A stretch of 64,000 bases of DNA from Melittangium boletus DSM 14713 (lineage in GTDB: Bacteria; Myxococcota; Myxococcia; Myxococcales; Myxococcaceae), in the NCBI RefSeq assembly GCF_002305855.1, contig NZ_CP022163.1, positions 2,108,292 through 2,172,291 of the forward strand, read 5' to 3'. Numbering within the stretch: position 1 is the first letter of the stretch; each line of letters starts with the position of its first letter. Shown here piece after piece: positions 43,541 through 52,648 of the stretch. The position numbers and the translations under genes are program-made. The notes beneath the pieces were generated by a model. That model was not told the origin of the DNA. It worked only from the letters and a program-made list of their open reading frames with translations, and did not search any database.

Positions 43541-43566
43541 CGTCCATCCGGCGGATGGCGGTGAGA

Positions 43567-45156
43567 CTACACGCGGTAGGTCTTCACCGCGCTGCCGAGC
43601 TGCTCCGAGATGATCTGCAGCGTGGTGGCGGCCTCGCCCGTGGCGCCGATGCGCGACACCGTCTCGTCCATCATCTTGGACAGATCACTCACCGCGGTGG
43701 TGATCTGGTTGATGCCCACGTTCTGCTGACCCACGGCGGCGGCGATCTGCCGCACGGCGGCCGCGTTGTCCTGGTTGATGGTGGACAGCTCGCGCAGGTT
43801 CTTGCCGTAGGTGCGCACCTGCTCGAGGCCCGCCTCCATGCGCTGCTGACCCTTCTCGGTGGAGCGCACGGCGATGGCGACCGAGTTGCCGATATCGTCC
43901 AGCAGCTCGCGCACGCGGTCCGTGGACTCGATGGACTGGTCGGCCAGGGCGCGGATTTCACGCGCCACCACGCCGAAGCCCTTGCCGTTCTCACCCGAGC
44001 GCACCGCCTCGATGGCGGCGTTGAGCGCGAGCATGTTGGACTGGTCGGCCAGGTCCTTCACCGTCTGGGTGATGCTGCCGATCTGCACGGTGCGCTCGCC
44101 CAGCTCGAGGATCTTCTGGGCGATCTCCTGCACCTGCGAGCGGATGTCGTTGAGCCCCTGAAGCGTCTGCTCCAGGGCCTCCTCGCCCGTGCGGCTCAGC
44201 TCGTCGGCGCGCTCGGCCACGGAGAGCACCGCGTCGGCCTTCTGGGCGGCCAGGAGACTCGTCTGACGGATTTCCTGGGCGGTGACCTGCGTCTCCTGGA
44301 GCGCGGAGGCCTGGCGGGCCACCGTCTGCGACTGCTCGGCGGAGGAGGCGTTGAGCTGCTCGGTGGAGGCGTTGAGGGCCTCGGAGGCCTGCTGCAGGTT
44401 CTGCACGACCGAGCGCAGACGCTCCACCATCTGCGCGAAGGAGTTGGCGAGCATGCCCACCTCGCCCGCGGCGGTCACCTGCACGGGACGGGTCAGGTCA
44501 CCCGAGTCGACGATGTGGGCGGCCACATCGGTGAGCTCGCGCAGCGGACCCACGATGGAACGGCTGAGGAAGTACACCGCCCCCACGCCCGCGAGCACGA
44601 GGAGCAGCCCGATCATGGCCAGGGTGAGGCCCAGCTCGCCCACCTGCGTGTTCACATTCTCGTGCTTCACGCCCACGTGCAGCACGCCGACGCGGCCACC
44701 AGACAGCGACACGGCCACGTCGGCCACGGGCACCTTCTTGCCGTCGAGGCTCACATCCGCCTGGGGCAGCACCTTCACCTGACCGGGGCTCAATCCCTCG
44801 GCCGACACGGCGTTGAGGTTCAGCAGGCCCTGGGGAAACTCGCCGATGAGGGAGTGGGCGAGCACGTTGTTGTTACCATCCACCACGTACAGATAGGCCA
44901 CCCCTTCGGAACTCCGGAAGGAGTCCACCAGGGACTGCAGCGAGGACGCATCGGACGAGGAACGCTCGGCGGCGGTCAAGAAGCCGTTGGCGTACACCCT
45001 GCCCTCGCGCACGGTGCTCTCCACGAGGCCCGAGCGCAACCGCTGGGTGGCCACGCTGGACAGCAGGACGGCGATGGCGACGCTGACGGCCGCGGTGACG
45101 AAGACGAACTTGGGACCGATACCGATGGATTGGTTCGCAGGTGCGTGGGGGCTCAC
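43567..45156 (-). CDS. Membrane chemoreceptor (methyl-accepting chemotaxis protein)
   Basis: A 529-residue receptor. GTG 45156 follows GAGGAG. First membrane helix FVFVTAAVSVAIAVLLSSV (about 17-35), a periplasmic sensor of about 140 residues with PAS/PDC-like YLYVVDGNNNVLAHS, second helix LGLTLAMIGLLLVLAGVGAVYF, HAMP (SIVGPLRELTDVAAHI), and the signalling tip ADQSNMLALNAAIEAVRSGENGKGFGVVAREIRALADQ. Tip residues deviate slightly from the E-A-A-R-A-G-E consensus. Last gene of the che operon, 28 bp after cheB. It should be the array's sensor. Confidence 0.92.
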   Translation of the reverse strand: MSPHAPANQSIGIGPKFVFVTAAVSVAIAVLLSSVATQRLRSGLVESTVREGRVYANGFLTAAERSSSDASSLQSLVDSFRSSEGVAYLYVVDGNNNVLAHSLIGEFPQGLLNLNAVSAEGLSPGQVKVLPQADVSLDGKKVPVADVAVSLSGGRVGVLHVGVKHENVNTQVGELGLTLAMIGLLLVLAGVGAVYFLSRSIVGPLRELTDVAAHIVDSGDLTRPVQVTAAGEVGMLANSFAQMVERLRSVVQNLQQASEALNASTEQLNASSAEQSQTVARQASALQETQVTAQEIRQTSLLAAQKADAVLSVAERADELSRTGEEALEQTLQGLNDIRSQVQEIAQKILELGERTVQIGSITQTVKDLADQSNMLALNAAIEAVRSGENGKGFGVVAREIRALADQSIESTDRVRELLDDIGNSVAIAVRSTEKGQQRMEAGLEQVRTYGKNLRELSTINQDNAAAVRQIAAAVGQQNVGINQITTAVSDLSKMMDETVSRIGATGEAATTLQIISEQLGSAVKTYRV

Positions 45157-45184
45157 GAAAGCTCCTCAGCGGAGAAAGGGAGAA

Positions 45185-46255
45185 TCAAGCGACACCCTCG
45201 GGACCCGAGGGGCGGATGGGCATGGGGCCGCGACGGCAGCTCATGCGGATGATGTCGGGAATGGCGGACAGGGGAACACCCCGGTCCGCCGCCTTGAGTT
45301 CGAGGGCCACCCGCGGCATGCCGAAGACGACGCTCGTCGCCTCGTCCTGGGCGAACGTCACCCCTCCAGCCTTGCGGATGTCCAACAATCCCCGGGCTCC
45401 ATCCTCTCCCATGCCGGTGAGGACGCCGCCGCCCGCGCGGCTGCCATAGGTGCGAGCCAGCGAGGACAACAGCAGGTCGCACGAGGGGCACGGTCCGCCC
45501 CGCGTACGCGTGAGCCGGATGACGCCCGTGCCCTCGATCGTCAGATCATGCCCGTCCAAGGGGAAGTAGACCTTGCCGGGCTCCAGCCGCTCGCCCTCCC
45601 GGCCGATGACCACCTTGAGCTGGGTCACCTGGGAGAGCCAGCGCACCATGCCGGGGGTGAAGCCCTCGGTGATGTGCTGGGCGATGACGATGGGCACGGG
45701 CAGGTCCGTCGGCAGGCGCGAGAGCACCTCCGACAGGGCGGGAGGACCTCCCGTGGAGGCGGCCAGGCCCAGGATGTCCACCCGGGCGCCGGACACGGGC
45801 GGTGGCGGGCTGGAGACCCGCAGGCGCCGGGAGATGACCGGCACCTCCGCCATCAAGCACACCGACTCGACCAGCTGCCGGCCCCAGCGCCGCAGCTCCT
45901 CGCCACTGGCGACGGACGGCTTGCCGATGAGCTCCAGGGCGCCGGCGCTCATGGCCTGGAAGCACACCTCCAGGTTGCGCTGGTCCGCCACGGCGCTCAC
46001 CACGAGGATGCGCGCGGGAGCCTCGGCCATGATGGCCGCGATGGCGGCCGGACCGTCCAGGTCCGGCATCAGGAGGTCCATGGTGATGACGTCCGGGCGC
46101 AGCAGGCGCGCGAGCGTCACCGCCCGGCTGCCCGTGTTGGCGCGGCCCACCACCTCGATGCGCGGGTCATCCGTCAACAGGGTGCTGACGGCCTCGGCCA
46201 TGGTGGGGGAGTCATCCACCACCAGGACTCGAATGAGTTGCTTTCCGTCGCTCAT
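45185..46255 (-). CDS. cheB: Protein-glutamate methylesterase CheB
   Basis: A 356-residue protein: receiver (RVLVVDDSPTMAEAV; Asp in ITMDLLMPDLDG near 60; Lys in GKPS) and a C-terminal methylesterase domain with catalytic Ser in AASTGGPPAL, His in IAQHITEGFTPGM and Asp in LTGMGEDGARG. It removes methyl groups from the receptor when phosphorylated by CheA. It overlaps the cheA gene by 4 bp. Confidence 0.95.
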   Translation of the reverse strand: MSDGKQLIRVLVVDDSPTMAEAVSTLLTDDPRIEVVGRANTGSRAVTLARLLRPDVITMDLLMPDLDGPAAIAAIMAEAPARILVVSAVADQRNLEVCFQAMSAGALELIGKPSVASGEELRRWGRQLVESVCLMAEVPVISRRLRVSSPPPPVSGARVDILGLAASTGGPPALSEVLSRLPTDLPVPIVIAQHITEGFTPGMVRWLSQVTQLKVVIGREGERLEPGKVYFPLDGHDLTIEGTGVIRLTRTRGGPCPSCDLLLSSLARTYGSRAGGGVLTGMGEDGARGLLDIRKAGGVTFAQDEATSVVFGMPRVALELKAADRGVPLSAIPDIIRMSCRRGPMPIRPSGPEGVA

Positions 46256-48420
46256 GCGTGGGCCCCCCTACGGCTCATCACGTCGAGCACCTCGGAGAGC
46301 AGACGGCCCGCGGCGCACTCGCGCTTGCTGAGGTAGCCATCCGCTCCGGCCGCCAGACCGCGCGAACGGGCGCTCGCGCTGTCGTTGGCCGAGACGAGGA
46401 TGACCGGAATCTGCCGGGTGTTCGGCTGAGCGCGCAGCCGGGCGATGACCTCGGTGCCGTTCATCTCCTCCATCTCCAGGTCACAGATGATCACGTCGTA
46501 TTCTTCCGTCTGCAAACGCTCCAGGGCGCGCGCGCCACTGGCGGCCAGGTGGACGGTGAAACCACCGGCCTCCAGCATGGCGCGATGCAGTGCGCGAGCG
46601 GTGAGCGAGTCGTCCACCACGAGGGCCCGGCGGCTCTGCGGCATGGACACCGCCTGGGGGGCGGAATCCGTCACCACCCAGCCGGGGCGGAGGATGAGCA
46701 ACAGCTCGCCACGGCTGAGGATGGCCGCGCCCTGATAGGAGGGCACGTCGCGCACCTCGGCGGGCAACGGGCGGATGACGAGGTCGCGGTCACCCACCAC
46801 CGAGTCCACCGCGAGCGCCATGCGCTTGCCTCCGCTCTGCACGATGATGAGCGGCTGGCCCTCGGAGGGAGGCGCCGAGGCGCGCAGGCCCAGGCGGGCG
46901 CCCAGGTCCGACACCGGCACGAGCTGGCCGTTGTAGTCGAGCTGCGTCTTGGTGCGGCCGATGCGCAGGTTTTCCTGGGTGGCCAGCTGGGTGGACTCCA
47001 CGGCCAGCATGGGCAGACCCACGTTGGCGTCGATGGCGCGCACCGTGAGCACGGGCGAGCTGCCCAGCTCCATGGGAATGGTGATGATGAAGCGCGTGCC
47101 GCTGCCCTTGGTGCTCACCACCTCGATGCGGCCCTGCATGGACTCCACGGCGGCGCGCACGGCGTCCAGGCCCACGCCGCGGCCCGAGGTGTCGGTCACG
47201 TCCGTGCGGGTGCTGAAGCCCGGGCGGAAGATGAGGTCGCGAATCTGCGTCTCGTGCATGCGCGCGCCCTCATCCGCCGTGATGAGGCCCTTGCGCTCCG
47301 CGGACGCACGCACCTGGGCGGCATCGACGCCGCGGCCGTCGTCGCTCAGCTCGAGGAAGAGGATGTTGCCCTGCTGCTCCACGCGCAGGGTCAGCGCGCC
47401 CTCGTGGTGCTTGCCCGCGCGCTCGCGCTCGTCGGGCATCTCGATGCCGTGGTCCACCGCGTTGCGCAGCAGGTGCACCATCGCGCCCCGGAGCTTCTCG
47501 AGCAGGCGGCGGTCCAGCGACACCTCGGCGCCCACCACCGACAGGCGCGAGGCCTTGCCCAGCTGGCGCGACAGGTCGCGCACCATGCGCTGCAGGGGCT
47601 CGAGGATGGTGCGCACCGGACGCGTGGTGATGGACTTGAGGCCCTCCTCCAGGCTGTCCACGATGTCCGAGGCCTCGTGGCCGTCCGAGCGCACACCGGC
47701 CGTCACCGCCGACAGCATCGCGCGGGCTCGGGCCGTGGGCGCCAGCAGCTCGCGCGCCGTCAGCAGGTCCACCGCCTTGGAGATGTCCCGCAGACGGTCT
47801 TCCAGGCGCATGCGGAACTCGCGCAGACGCTCCACCTCGCGCATGAGCGCCGTCACCTGGTGGGAAGCCACGCGCCAGCCGGCGTCCGCGTCCTCTTCCT
47901 GAACGAAGCTCGCCTGGGACGCGGCATGCACCGGAGCCGACACCGGCGCGGCGGCCGAGGGAGCGGCCGCGGGAGCCGACGGGAACTCCACCTTGTTGCC
48001 CGCCGCCTCTTCCGGAGGCGGCGCATCCGCCACGAGCTGGGCCAGGGCCGCCGTGGGATCCGGCAGCGCGTCTCCCCGGCCATCCGCGTGGGCCTGCGCC
48101 CGCAGCAGGAAGAGGTCCAGGCCATGCAGCAGCATGTCCACCATCGGCCGCGGCATGGGCTTGATGTCCTTGCGCAACGGCGCGAGGGCATCCTCCAGCT
48201 TGTGGGCGATGGAGCTCAGGTCCTGCAGACCAAGGCTCGCGGCACTGCCCTTGAGGGTGTGCAGGTGACGCGCCAGCCGCGTGTAGACCTTGCCCAGGGC
48301 CTCGTTGTCGAGACCCTCTCGCTCCAGCTCCAGAAGGTCCATGGTGACCTTCTGACAGACTTCCTGTGCCTCGGACGAGAAGCCCGCCACGAGGCTTTGC
48401 AGCATGGGGTCAACCGGCAT
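46252..48420 (-). CDS. cheA: Chemotaxis histidine kinase CheA with C-terminal receiver
   Basis: A 722-residue hybrid. HPt domain (residues 1-110) with RHLHTLKGSAASLG carrying the phospho-His; Ala/Pro-rich linker; a helical dimerisation region; ATPase with HLLRNAVDHGIE (N), LSDDGRGVD (G1), TSGRGVGLDAV (G2); CheW-like domain; then a receiver (RALVVDDSLTARALHR; Asp in IICDLEMEEMNG). No P2 domain is evident. The receiver fusion is a known variant in myxobacteria (FrzE type) and may act as a phosphate sink or internal output. It overlaps cheW by 11 bp. Confidence 0.93.
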   Translation of the reverse strand: MPVDPMLQSLVAGFSSEAQEVCQKVTMDLLELEREGLDNEALGKVYTRLARHLHTLKGSAASLGLQDLSSIAHKLEDALAPLRKDIKPMPRPMVDMLLHGLDLFLLRAQAHADGRGDALPDPTAALAQLVADAPPPEEAAGNKVEFPSAPAAAPSAAAPVSAPVHAASQASFVQEEDADAGWRVASHQVTALMREVERLREFRMRLEDRLRDISKAVDLLTARELLAPTARARAMLSAVTAGVRSDGHEASDIVDSLEEGLKSITTRPVRTILEPLQRMVRDLSRQLGKASRLSVVGAEVSLDRRLLEKLRGAMVHLLRNAVDHGIEMPDERERAGKHHEGALTLRVEQQGNILFLELSDDGRGVDAAQVRASAERKGLITADEGARMHETQIRDLIFRPGFSTRTDVTDTSGRGVGLDAVRAAVESMQGRIEVVSTKGSGTRFIITIPMELGSSPVLTVRAIDANVGLPMLAVESTQLATQENLRIGRTKTQLDYNGQLVPVSDLGARLGLRASAPPSEGQPLIIVQSGGKRMALAVDSVVGDRDLVIRPLPAEVRDVPSYQGAAILSRGELLLILRPGWVVTDSAPQAVSMPQSRRALVVDDSLTARALHRAMLEAGGFTVHLAASGARALERLQTEEYDVIICDLEMEEMNGTEVIARLRAQPNTRQIPVILVSANDSASARSRGLAAGADGYLSKRECAAGRLLSEVLDVMSRRGAHA

Positions 48421-48955
48421 TACGTACCCCGACGGCGCCCGCGAAGAGGCGCGGCAGATCGATGAGGTGAATCAATTGTCGCGAGCCGGGGACCATGACC
48501 TCGGTCACCGGGCCCTCCGAGTGCGTCCGCGCCGCTTCCACCGCCGCGGCGGACATGCTCAGCGGGCGGGGAATGGCCTCGCAGTCCAGGGCGCACAGCT
48601 CCCCGTCGCCACGGTCCACCACCAGGAGCACGGCGGGATCCTGCCGCCAACCATGGCCGCCCAGGAGCGCGGCGAGGCTGAGCGCGGCGAGCACCTGGCC
48701 CTGGTAGCGCAGCACGCCGATGACGTGCGGCTGGGACAGGGGCACCGGCGTCACCAGGCGCAGGGGCAGCGCCGCGCGCAACGAGCCCAGTGGAATCGCG
48801 TAGCGCTCCTCGCCCAGCGGGAACTCGGCCACCATGAGCACGGTCTCATCGGTGGAGCTTTCGGAGCGCCCGCGCAGACGCGACGCGCGCTCCTCCAGGA
48901 GGGTGCGGACCTCCTGATCCTGCACCTCCTCGGGGCCTCGGGTGGTGGATGTCAT
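48410..48955 (-). CDS. cheW: CheW-like adaptor
   Basis: A 181-residue CheW with an N-terminal coiled extension (VQDQEVRTLLEERASRLRGR) and the SH3-like core: VAEFPLGEERYAIPLGSLRAALPL, VIGVLRYQGQVLAALSLAALLG and VLLVVDRGDGELCALDCEAI. It couples CheA to receptors. The 11-bp overlap with cheA and the 4-bp overlap with cheR show one transcript. Confidence 0.92.
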   Translation of the reverse strand: MTSTTRGPEEVQDQEVRTLLEERASRLRGRSESSTDETVLMVAEFPLGEERYAIPLGSLRAALPLRLVTPVPLSQPHVIGVLRYQGQVLAALSLAALLGGHGWRQDPAVLLVVDRGDGELCALDCEAIPRPLSMSAAAVEAARTHSEGPVTEVMVPGSRQLIHLIDLPRLFAGAVGVRNAG

Positions 48956-50157
48956 TCGATGGATCCCAACGTGAGGAAGGCGTCAGCGGACGCCCGGTAG
49001 AAGCGGGCCGGAAGAGGCTCGGGCCCCTCGATGATCTGATCCGGCGGAAGCCGGGCGGCACTGTCCCGCACCGAGTGCATGAGGGCGAAGGCCGCCTCGC
49101 GGGATCCAGCCCGTTCACGCAGCAGGGCGAGCTCCAACATGCCCGGCAGATAGTCCCGGAACTGCTCCAGCAAGGCCTCGAGCGTGTGGGCGGCACCGGC
49201 CTCGTCGCCCCCCTCGATGCGCTGGAGCGCGTCGGTGTGCAGGCGAATGGGCGAGGGCGGCGGCTTGGGCGGCTCGGGCGGCGCAGGGGGCGCGCGGACG
49301 ACCTTGGGAGGCTCGGGCGGCGGCGTGGGCCTGGGCGGCGGCGGCGCGTTGGGCAAGGGGCGGCGGAAGGCCTGCAACTCGGGCGGGCCCACGCGCACCA
49401 GACCCTCGGGAGGATGATCCACCTCCACCGTGCCCAGCAGGATGTGGCCGCCCGGCACGAGCGCGCGCGCCAGATGGCCCAGCGCCGCGGTCACCGCGTC
49501 CTGCGAGAAATACGTCAGGACGTTGCGGCAGAAGATGACGTCGAACTGGCCGTACATCTCGGCCAGGGGCTCGAGCAGGTTCGTCTGAGCGAAGCGCGTG
49601 ACGGCGCGCACGGAGTCGATGACACTCACCCGGCCGTCCGCGACCTCCTGGTAGAGCGGGTAGAGCAGCGGCCCGGCCTCGCGGCGCGACCAGTTGCCAT
49701 AGACGCCCCGGCGCGCGTACTCCAGACGGCCCTCGTGCAGATCGGTGCCGAGCACCTCCACGGTGACCCCCGGCGTCACCGTGTTCAGCAGGCACGCGGC
49801 GATGGAGTACGTCTCCTCACCGGAGGCACACCCGGCGCTCCAGCCCCGCAGGTGCAGGGAGCCCCGGCGCAACGCCGACGGCACCACCTCGGCCGCGAGG
49901 AAGCGGAACTGCTCCGGGTGGCGGAAGAAGTACGTCTCGCCCACCAGCACCGCGTCCAGGAGCGCCCGCGCCAGGGGCGCGTTCGGCCGCTGCATCTCCG
50001 CCATCAGCTCCGAGGGAGAACGGCCTCGCGCGAGCTCCGCGCGCACCACGCGATCCACCGCCGTGGGTGAGATGGCCGTGTCCCGGAACCCCGTACATGA
50101 CGCGACGAGTTCTCGCGCCCGGGCGAGCACCTGTAGCGACTCCACCTGCGAACTCAT
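48952..50157 (-). CDS. cheR: Chemoreceptor methyltransferase CheR with C-terminal TPR-like tail
   Basis: A 401-residue protein from ATG 50157. CheR N-domain (SPTAVDRVVRAELARGRS), catalytic domain with RGWSAGCASGEETYSIA (SAM site), GTDLHEGRLEYARRGVYG and DVIFCRNVLTYF. A Pro-rich linker of about 30 residues separates a helical C-terminal region of about 100 residues with a TPR-like pattern (ALQRIEGGDEAGAAHTLEALL). The TPR tail may dock to a receptor or partner as in other CheR-TPR proteins. It overlaps the receiver-CheW gene by 4 bp. Confidence 0.93.
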   Translation of the reverse strand: MSSQVESLQVLARARELVASCTGFRDTAISPTAVDRVVRAELARGRSPSELMAEMQRPNAPLARALLDAVLVGETYFFRHPEQFRFLAAEVVPSALRRGSLHLRGWSAGCASGEETYSIAACLLNTVTPGVTVEVLGTDLHEGRLEYARRGVYGNWSRREAGPLLYPLYQEVADGRVSVIDSVRAVTRFAQTNLLEPLAEMYGQFDVIFCRNVLTYFSQDAVTAALGHLARALVPGGHILLGTVEVDHPPEGLVRVGPPELQAFRRPLPNAPPPPRPTPPPEPPKVVRAPPAPPEPPKPPPSPIRLHTDALQRIEGGDEAGAAHTLEALLEQFRDYLPGMLELALLRERAGSREAAFALMHSVRDSAARLPPDQIIEGPEPLPARFYRASADAFLTLGSIE

Positions 50158-51020
50158 GCGCTGCGCTCCAGCTTCTCCGGACGCAGCAAGTCCACCGCCT
50201 CGCGCAACAACTCCTGCGTGGCGAAGGCCTTGGGATCGAAGATGGGAACCGGACGGCCTCCGGCGCGCAGCATGCCCACGAGCGCGTCGCGCAGATGGCC
50301 ATGCCCCGTGCCGCCCACCCGCTCCCGCGGCTCGATGTCCGAGGCCGGATACTCCTCGGGGTCCTGCACCGCGTCCACGCTCAGCGCCAGTTGCACCCCG
50401 TCCATCTCCAGGATGACCAGCTTGCGCTCCTCGATGGACTCGCTGTGGCCCACCTCCAGGCGGCGCGCCAGGTCCAGCACGCACACCGGCTGGCCCTTGA
50501 GCTCGAAGAACTCGGAGATGTAACCCGGCCCCAGGGGCAGCGGCCGGGTGGCCGGCTGGAGGATGACCTGACGCACGCCCTCCAGGGGAATGGCGAACTC
50601 CAGGCCCCCCACGCCCAGACGCAACAGGGCCATGGAGCCCGCCCGCGCCCGGCGCCGTGCGTTCTGCAGGGCGTTCTCCACCGCGCTCAACAGCTCGTCC
50701 GCCCGGAAGGGCTTGGACAGGAAGAGCTCGGCCCCCAGCGACAGACAGGCCTCCGCGCGGCTCGTCTCCGAGGAGATGATGATGACGGGGATGTCCGCGG
50801 TGGCGGGGTCCGCCTTCACCCGCTTGAGCACCTCGTCTCCGTCCATCTCCGGCATGGACAGGTCCAACAACATGGCGGCGGGTTGGACTCGGACCACCTT
50901 CTCGAGCGCCTCGCGGCCATTGCTCGCCGTGTTCAGGGCGTAATGGCCGGAGAGGATCGCGCGCTCGAGCGCGAGGATGGCATCACTGTCGTCGACAAGG
51001 AGCAGGGACGGGAGGCTCAC
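50154..51020 (-). CDS. Receiver-CheW fusion (CheV-like parts in reversed order)
   Basis: A 288-residue protein. The N-terminal receiver (SLLLVDDSDAILALERAIL; Asp in AMLLDLSMPEMDG near 53; Lys in LSKPFRA) is followed by a CheW domain (LLRLGVGGLEFAIPLEGVRQVIL, SEFFELKGQPVCVLDLARRL, LVILEMDGVQLALSVDAVQ). In CheV the order is CheW then receiver. Could tune kinase coupling through phosphorylation. 10 bp after cheY-like stop. Confidence 0.88.
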   Translation of the reverse strand: MSLPSLLLVDDSDAILALERAILSGHYALNTASNGREALEKVVRVQPAAMLLDLSMPEMDGDEVLKRVKADPATADIPVIIISSETSRAEACLSLGAELFLSKPFRADELLSAVENALQNARRRARAGSMALLRLGVGGLEFAIPLEGVRQVILQPATRPLPLGPGYISEFFELKGQPVCVLDLARRLEVGHSESIEERKLVILEMDGVQLALSVDAVQDPEEYPASDIEPRERVGGTGHGHLRDALVGMLRAGGRPVPIFDPKAFATQELLREAVDLLRPEKLERSA

Positions 51021-51030
51021 GGCTCGGCGC

Positions 51031-51411
51031 TCAGTTCTGGGCGAGGAGTTTGCGCACGGTTTCCGTCAGATCATTGTGGGAAACCGGCTTGTTGATGAAG
51101 GAATTGGCTCCGGCCTCGACCCCACGCTGCCGCAGGTCCCCGCCACGCTCGCCCGTGAGCAAGATGACGGGAACGTCGCGCACCGCAGCCAACATGGGGC
51201 TCGTGCGCACCTGCTTCACGAAGGTGATGCCGTCCATACCAGGCATGTTGATGTCCGCGATGACCAGCTTGACCGGCACCAGCCGGAGGAGTTGCAAAGC
51301 CCGTGTCGCGTCCTCGGCCTCGACGAACCCCATCTTCAGATTCATGAGGTAGATCTTGAGGATGTTGCGAACGGTCGGGCTGTCATCCACGAGGAGGATG
51401 TTGGCGCTCAA
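51031..51411 (-). CDS. CheY-like single-domain response regulator
   Basis: A 126-residue receiver, first gene of the che operon: NILLVDDSPTVRNILK, Asp in LVIADINMPGMDG (about 54), Thr in ILLTGER, Lys in INKPVSH. Lacks any output domain. Likely phosphorylated by the CheA encoded downstream and either drives motility or sets adaptation. ATG 51411. Confidence 0.92.
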   Translation of the reverse strand: MSANILLVDDSPTVRNILKIYLMNLKMGFVEAEDATRALQLLRLVPVKLVIADINMPGMDGITFVKQVRTSPMLAAVRDVPVILLTGERGGDLRQRGVEAGANSFINKPVSHNDLTETVRKLLAQN

Positions 51412-51560
51412 ACCCAGTACTCCGCCCGGGCCGCGAAGTTCGGGTCCCGGTTGAAGGAAACAGTGGAGACTCTAACGTGACCTCGCCCCCCAGCGAAAGG
51501 CGGGGGGGGGCCGAAACATGGTTTCCGGGGAAGGGCCAAGGTCCTCCCGCCGTACAGCAC

Positions 51561-52397
51561 TCAACCAGCCGAGGGGGTCGGAGGTGGCTGGCCGCTCTCC
51601 TCCTTGTCGTCTTCGTCGGGGTCCACGGGCGGGGCACCGATCGCGTGATAGCCGCCATCCACATGCACCATTTCCCCCGTGGTGGATGGCAGCCAGTCCG
51701 AGAGAAGCGCACAGGCCGTGCGCGCCACCGACTCGTGGCTGCTCCGGGCATCCCACCCCAATGGAGCCTGGCGGCCCCAGCCCTTCTCCAGGGATTTGAA
51801 ACCAGGAATGCCCTTGGCCGCCACCGTGGACAGCGGACCGGCGGCCACAGCGTTGACCCGAATACCTTTGGGCCCCAGATCCCGGGCCAGGTAGCGCACC
51901 GTGGACTCCAGGGCGGCCTTGCACACCCCCATCCAGTCGTAGATGGGCCAGGCCACGCGGTTGTCGAAGTCCAGCGTGACGATGGAGCCGCCCCGCGTCA
52001 TCAGGGGCAGCACCGCCACGGACAGCTCCTTGAGGGAGAAGGTCGAGACGCGAAACGCCGTCTGGACACTCTCCCAGGGGGTATTGAGGAAGTTGCCACC
52101 CAGCGCGTCCTCGGGGGCATAGGCGATCCCGTGGAGCACCCCATCCACCCGCCCCCAGCGCTGGCGCAGCGCCTCGGTGAGCGCGGGAAAGTGCGCGGGG
52201 TTGGACACGTCCAGCTCCAGCACCTCGGTCCCCGCCTTGAGACGCTTGGCGCTGCGCTCCGTGAGGGAGCGTGCCCGGCCGAAACCGGTGAGGAGGATGT
52301 CCGCGCCCTGCTCGAGCGCGAGCTCGGCGACGCCATAGGCGATCGACTGGGGGGTGAGCACTCCGGTGATGAGGAGCTTCTTGCCCTGCAGCAGCAT
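51561..52397 (-). CDS. fabI: Enoyl-[acyl-carrier-protein] reductase FabI (InhA-like)
   Basis: A 278-residue SDR-fold reductase. N-terminal NAD site LLITGVLTPQSIAYGVAE (G-x5-S-x-A/G form of the FabI family), catalytic YDWMGVCKAALES (Tyr-x6-Lys), and NPAHFPALTEAL, DFDNRVAWPIYDW. The spacing and the W-M-x-V-x-K motif are closer to mycobacterial InhA than to E. coli FabI. It performs the last reduction in fatty acid elongation. An acidic C-terminal tail (DPDEDDKEESG) is extra. It is transcribed away from sucA. Confidence 0.88.
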   Translation of the reverse strand: MLLQGKKLLITGVLTPQSIAYGVAELALEQGADILLTGFGRARSLTERSAKRLKAGTEVLELDVSNPAHFPALTEALRQRWGRVDGVLHGIAYAPEDALGGNFLNTPWESVQTAFRVSTFSLKELSVAVLPLMTRGGSIVTLDFDNRVAWPIYDWMGVCKAALESTVRYLARDLGPKGIRVNAVAAGPLSTVAAKGIPGFKSLEKGWGRQAPLGWDARSSHESVARTACALLSDWLPSTTGEMVHVDGGYHAIGAPPVDPDEDDKEESGQPPPTPSAG

Positions 52398-52648
52398 GCG
52401 AAGGCCTTTCTGATTAAGAAAGAGGAAGACCGGGGGGGTTTATCACTCCCGGGGCGTTGGGTAAGCCAGGAAGACGCCCGGCCTTGGAGCCTCCGGAGAA
52501 CAGGGACACGGTGAAGTTGTGCTCACGTAGCGCATGACCCTTGCTGCTCACGCATCCCTTCGAGAATAGGGACGTCCGACGTCACTTCTCAATAAAACGT
52601 GCCGAAAAACCCCCAACGGGGCGGCCTTCCAGTAAAAGACAGCACGCC

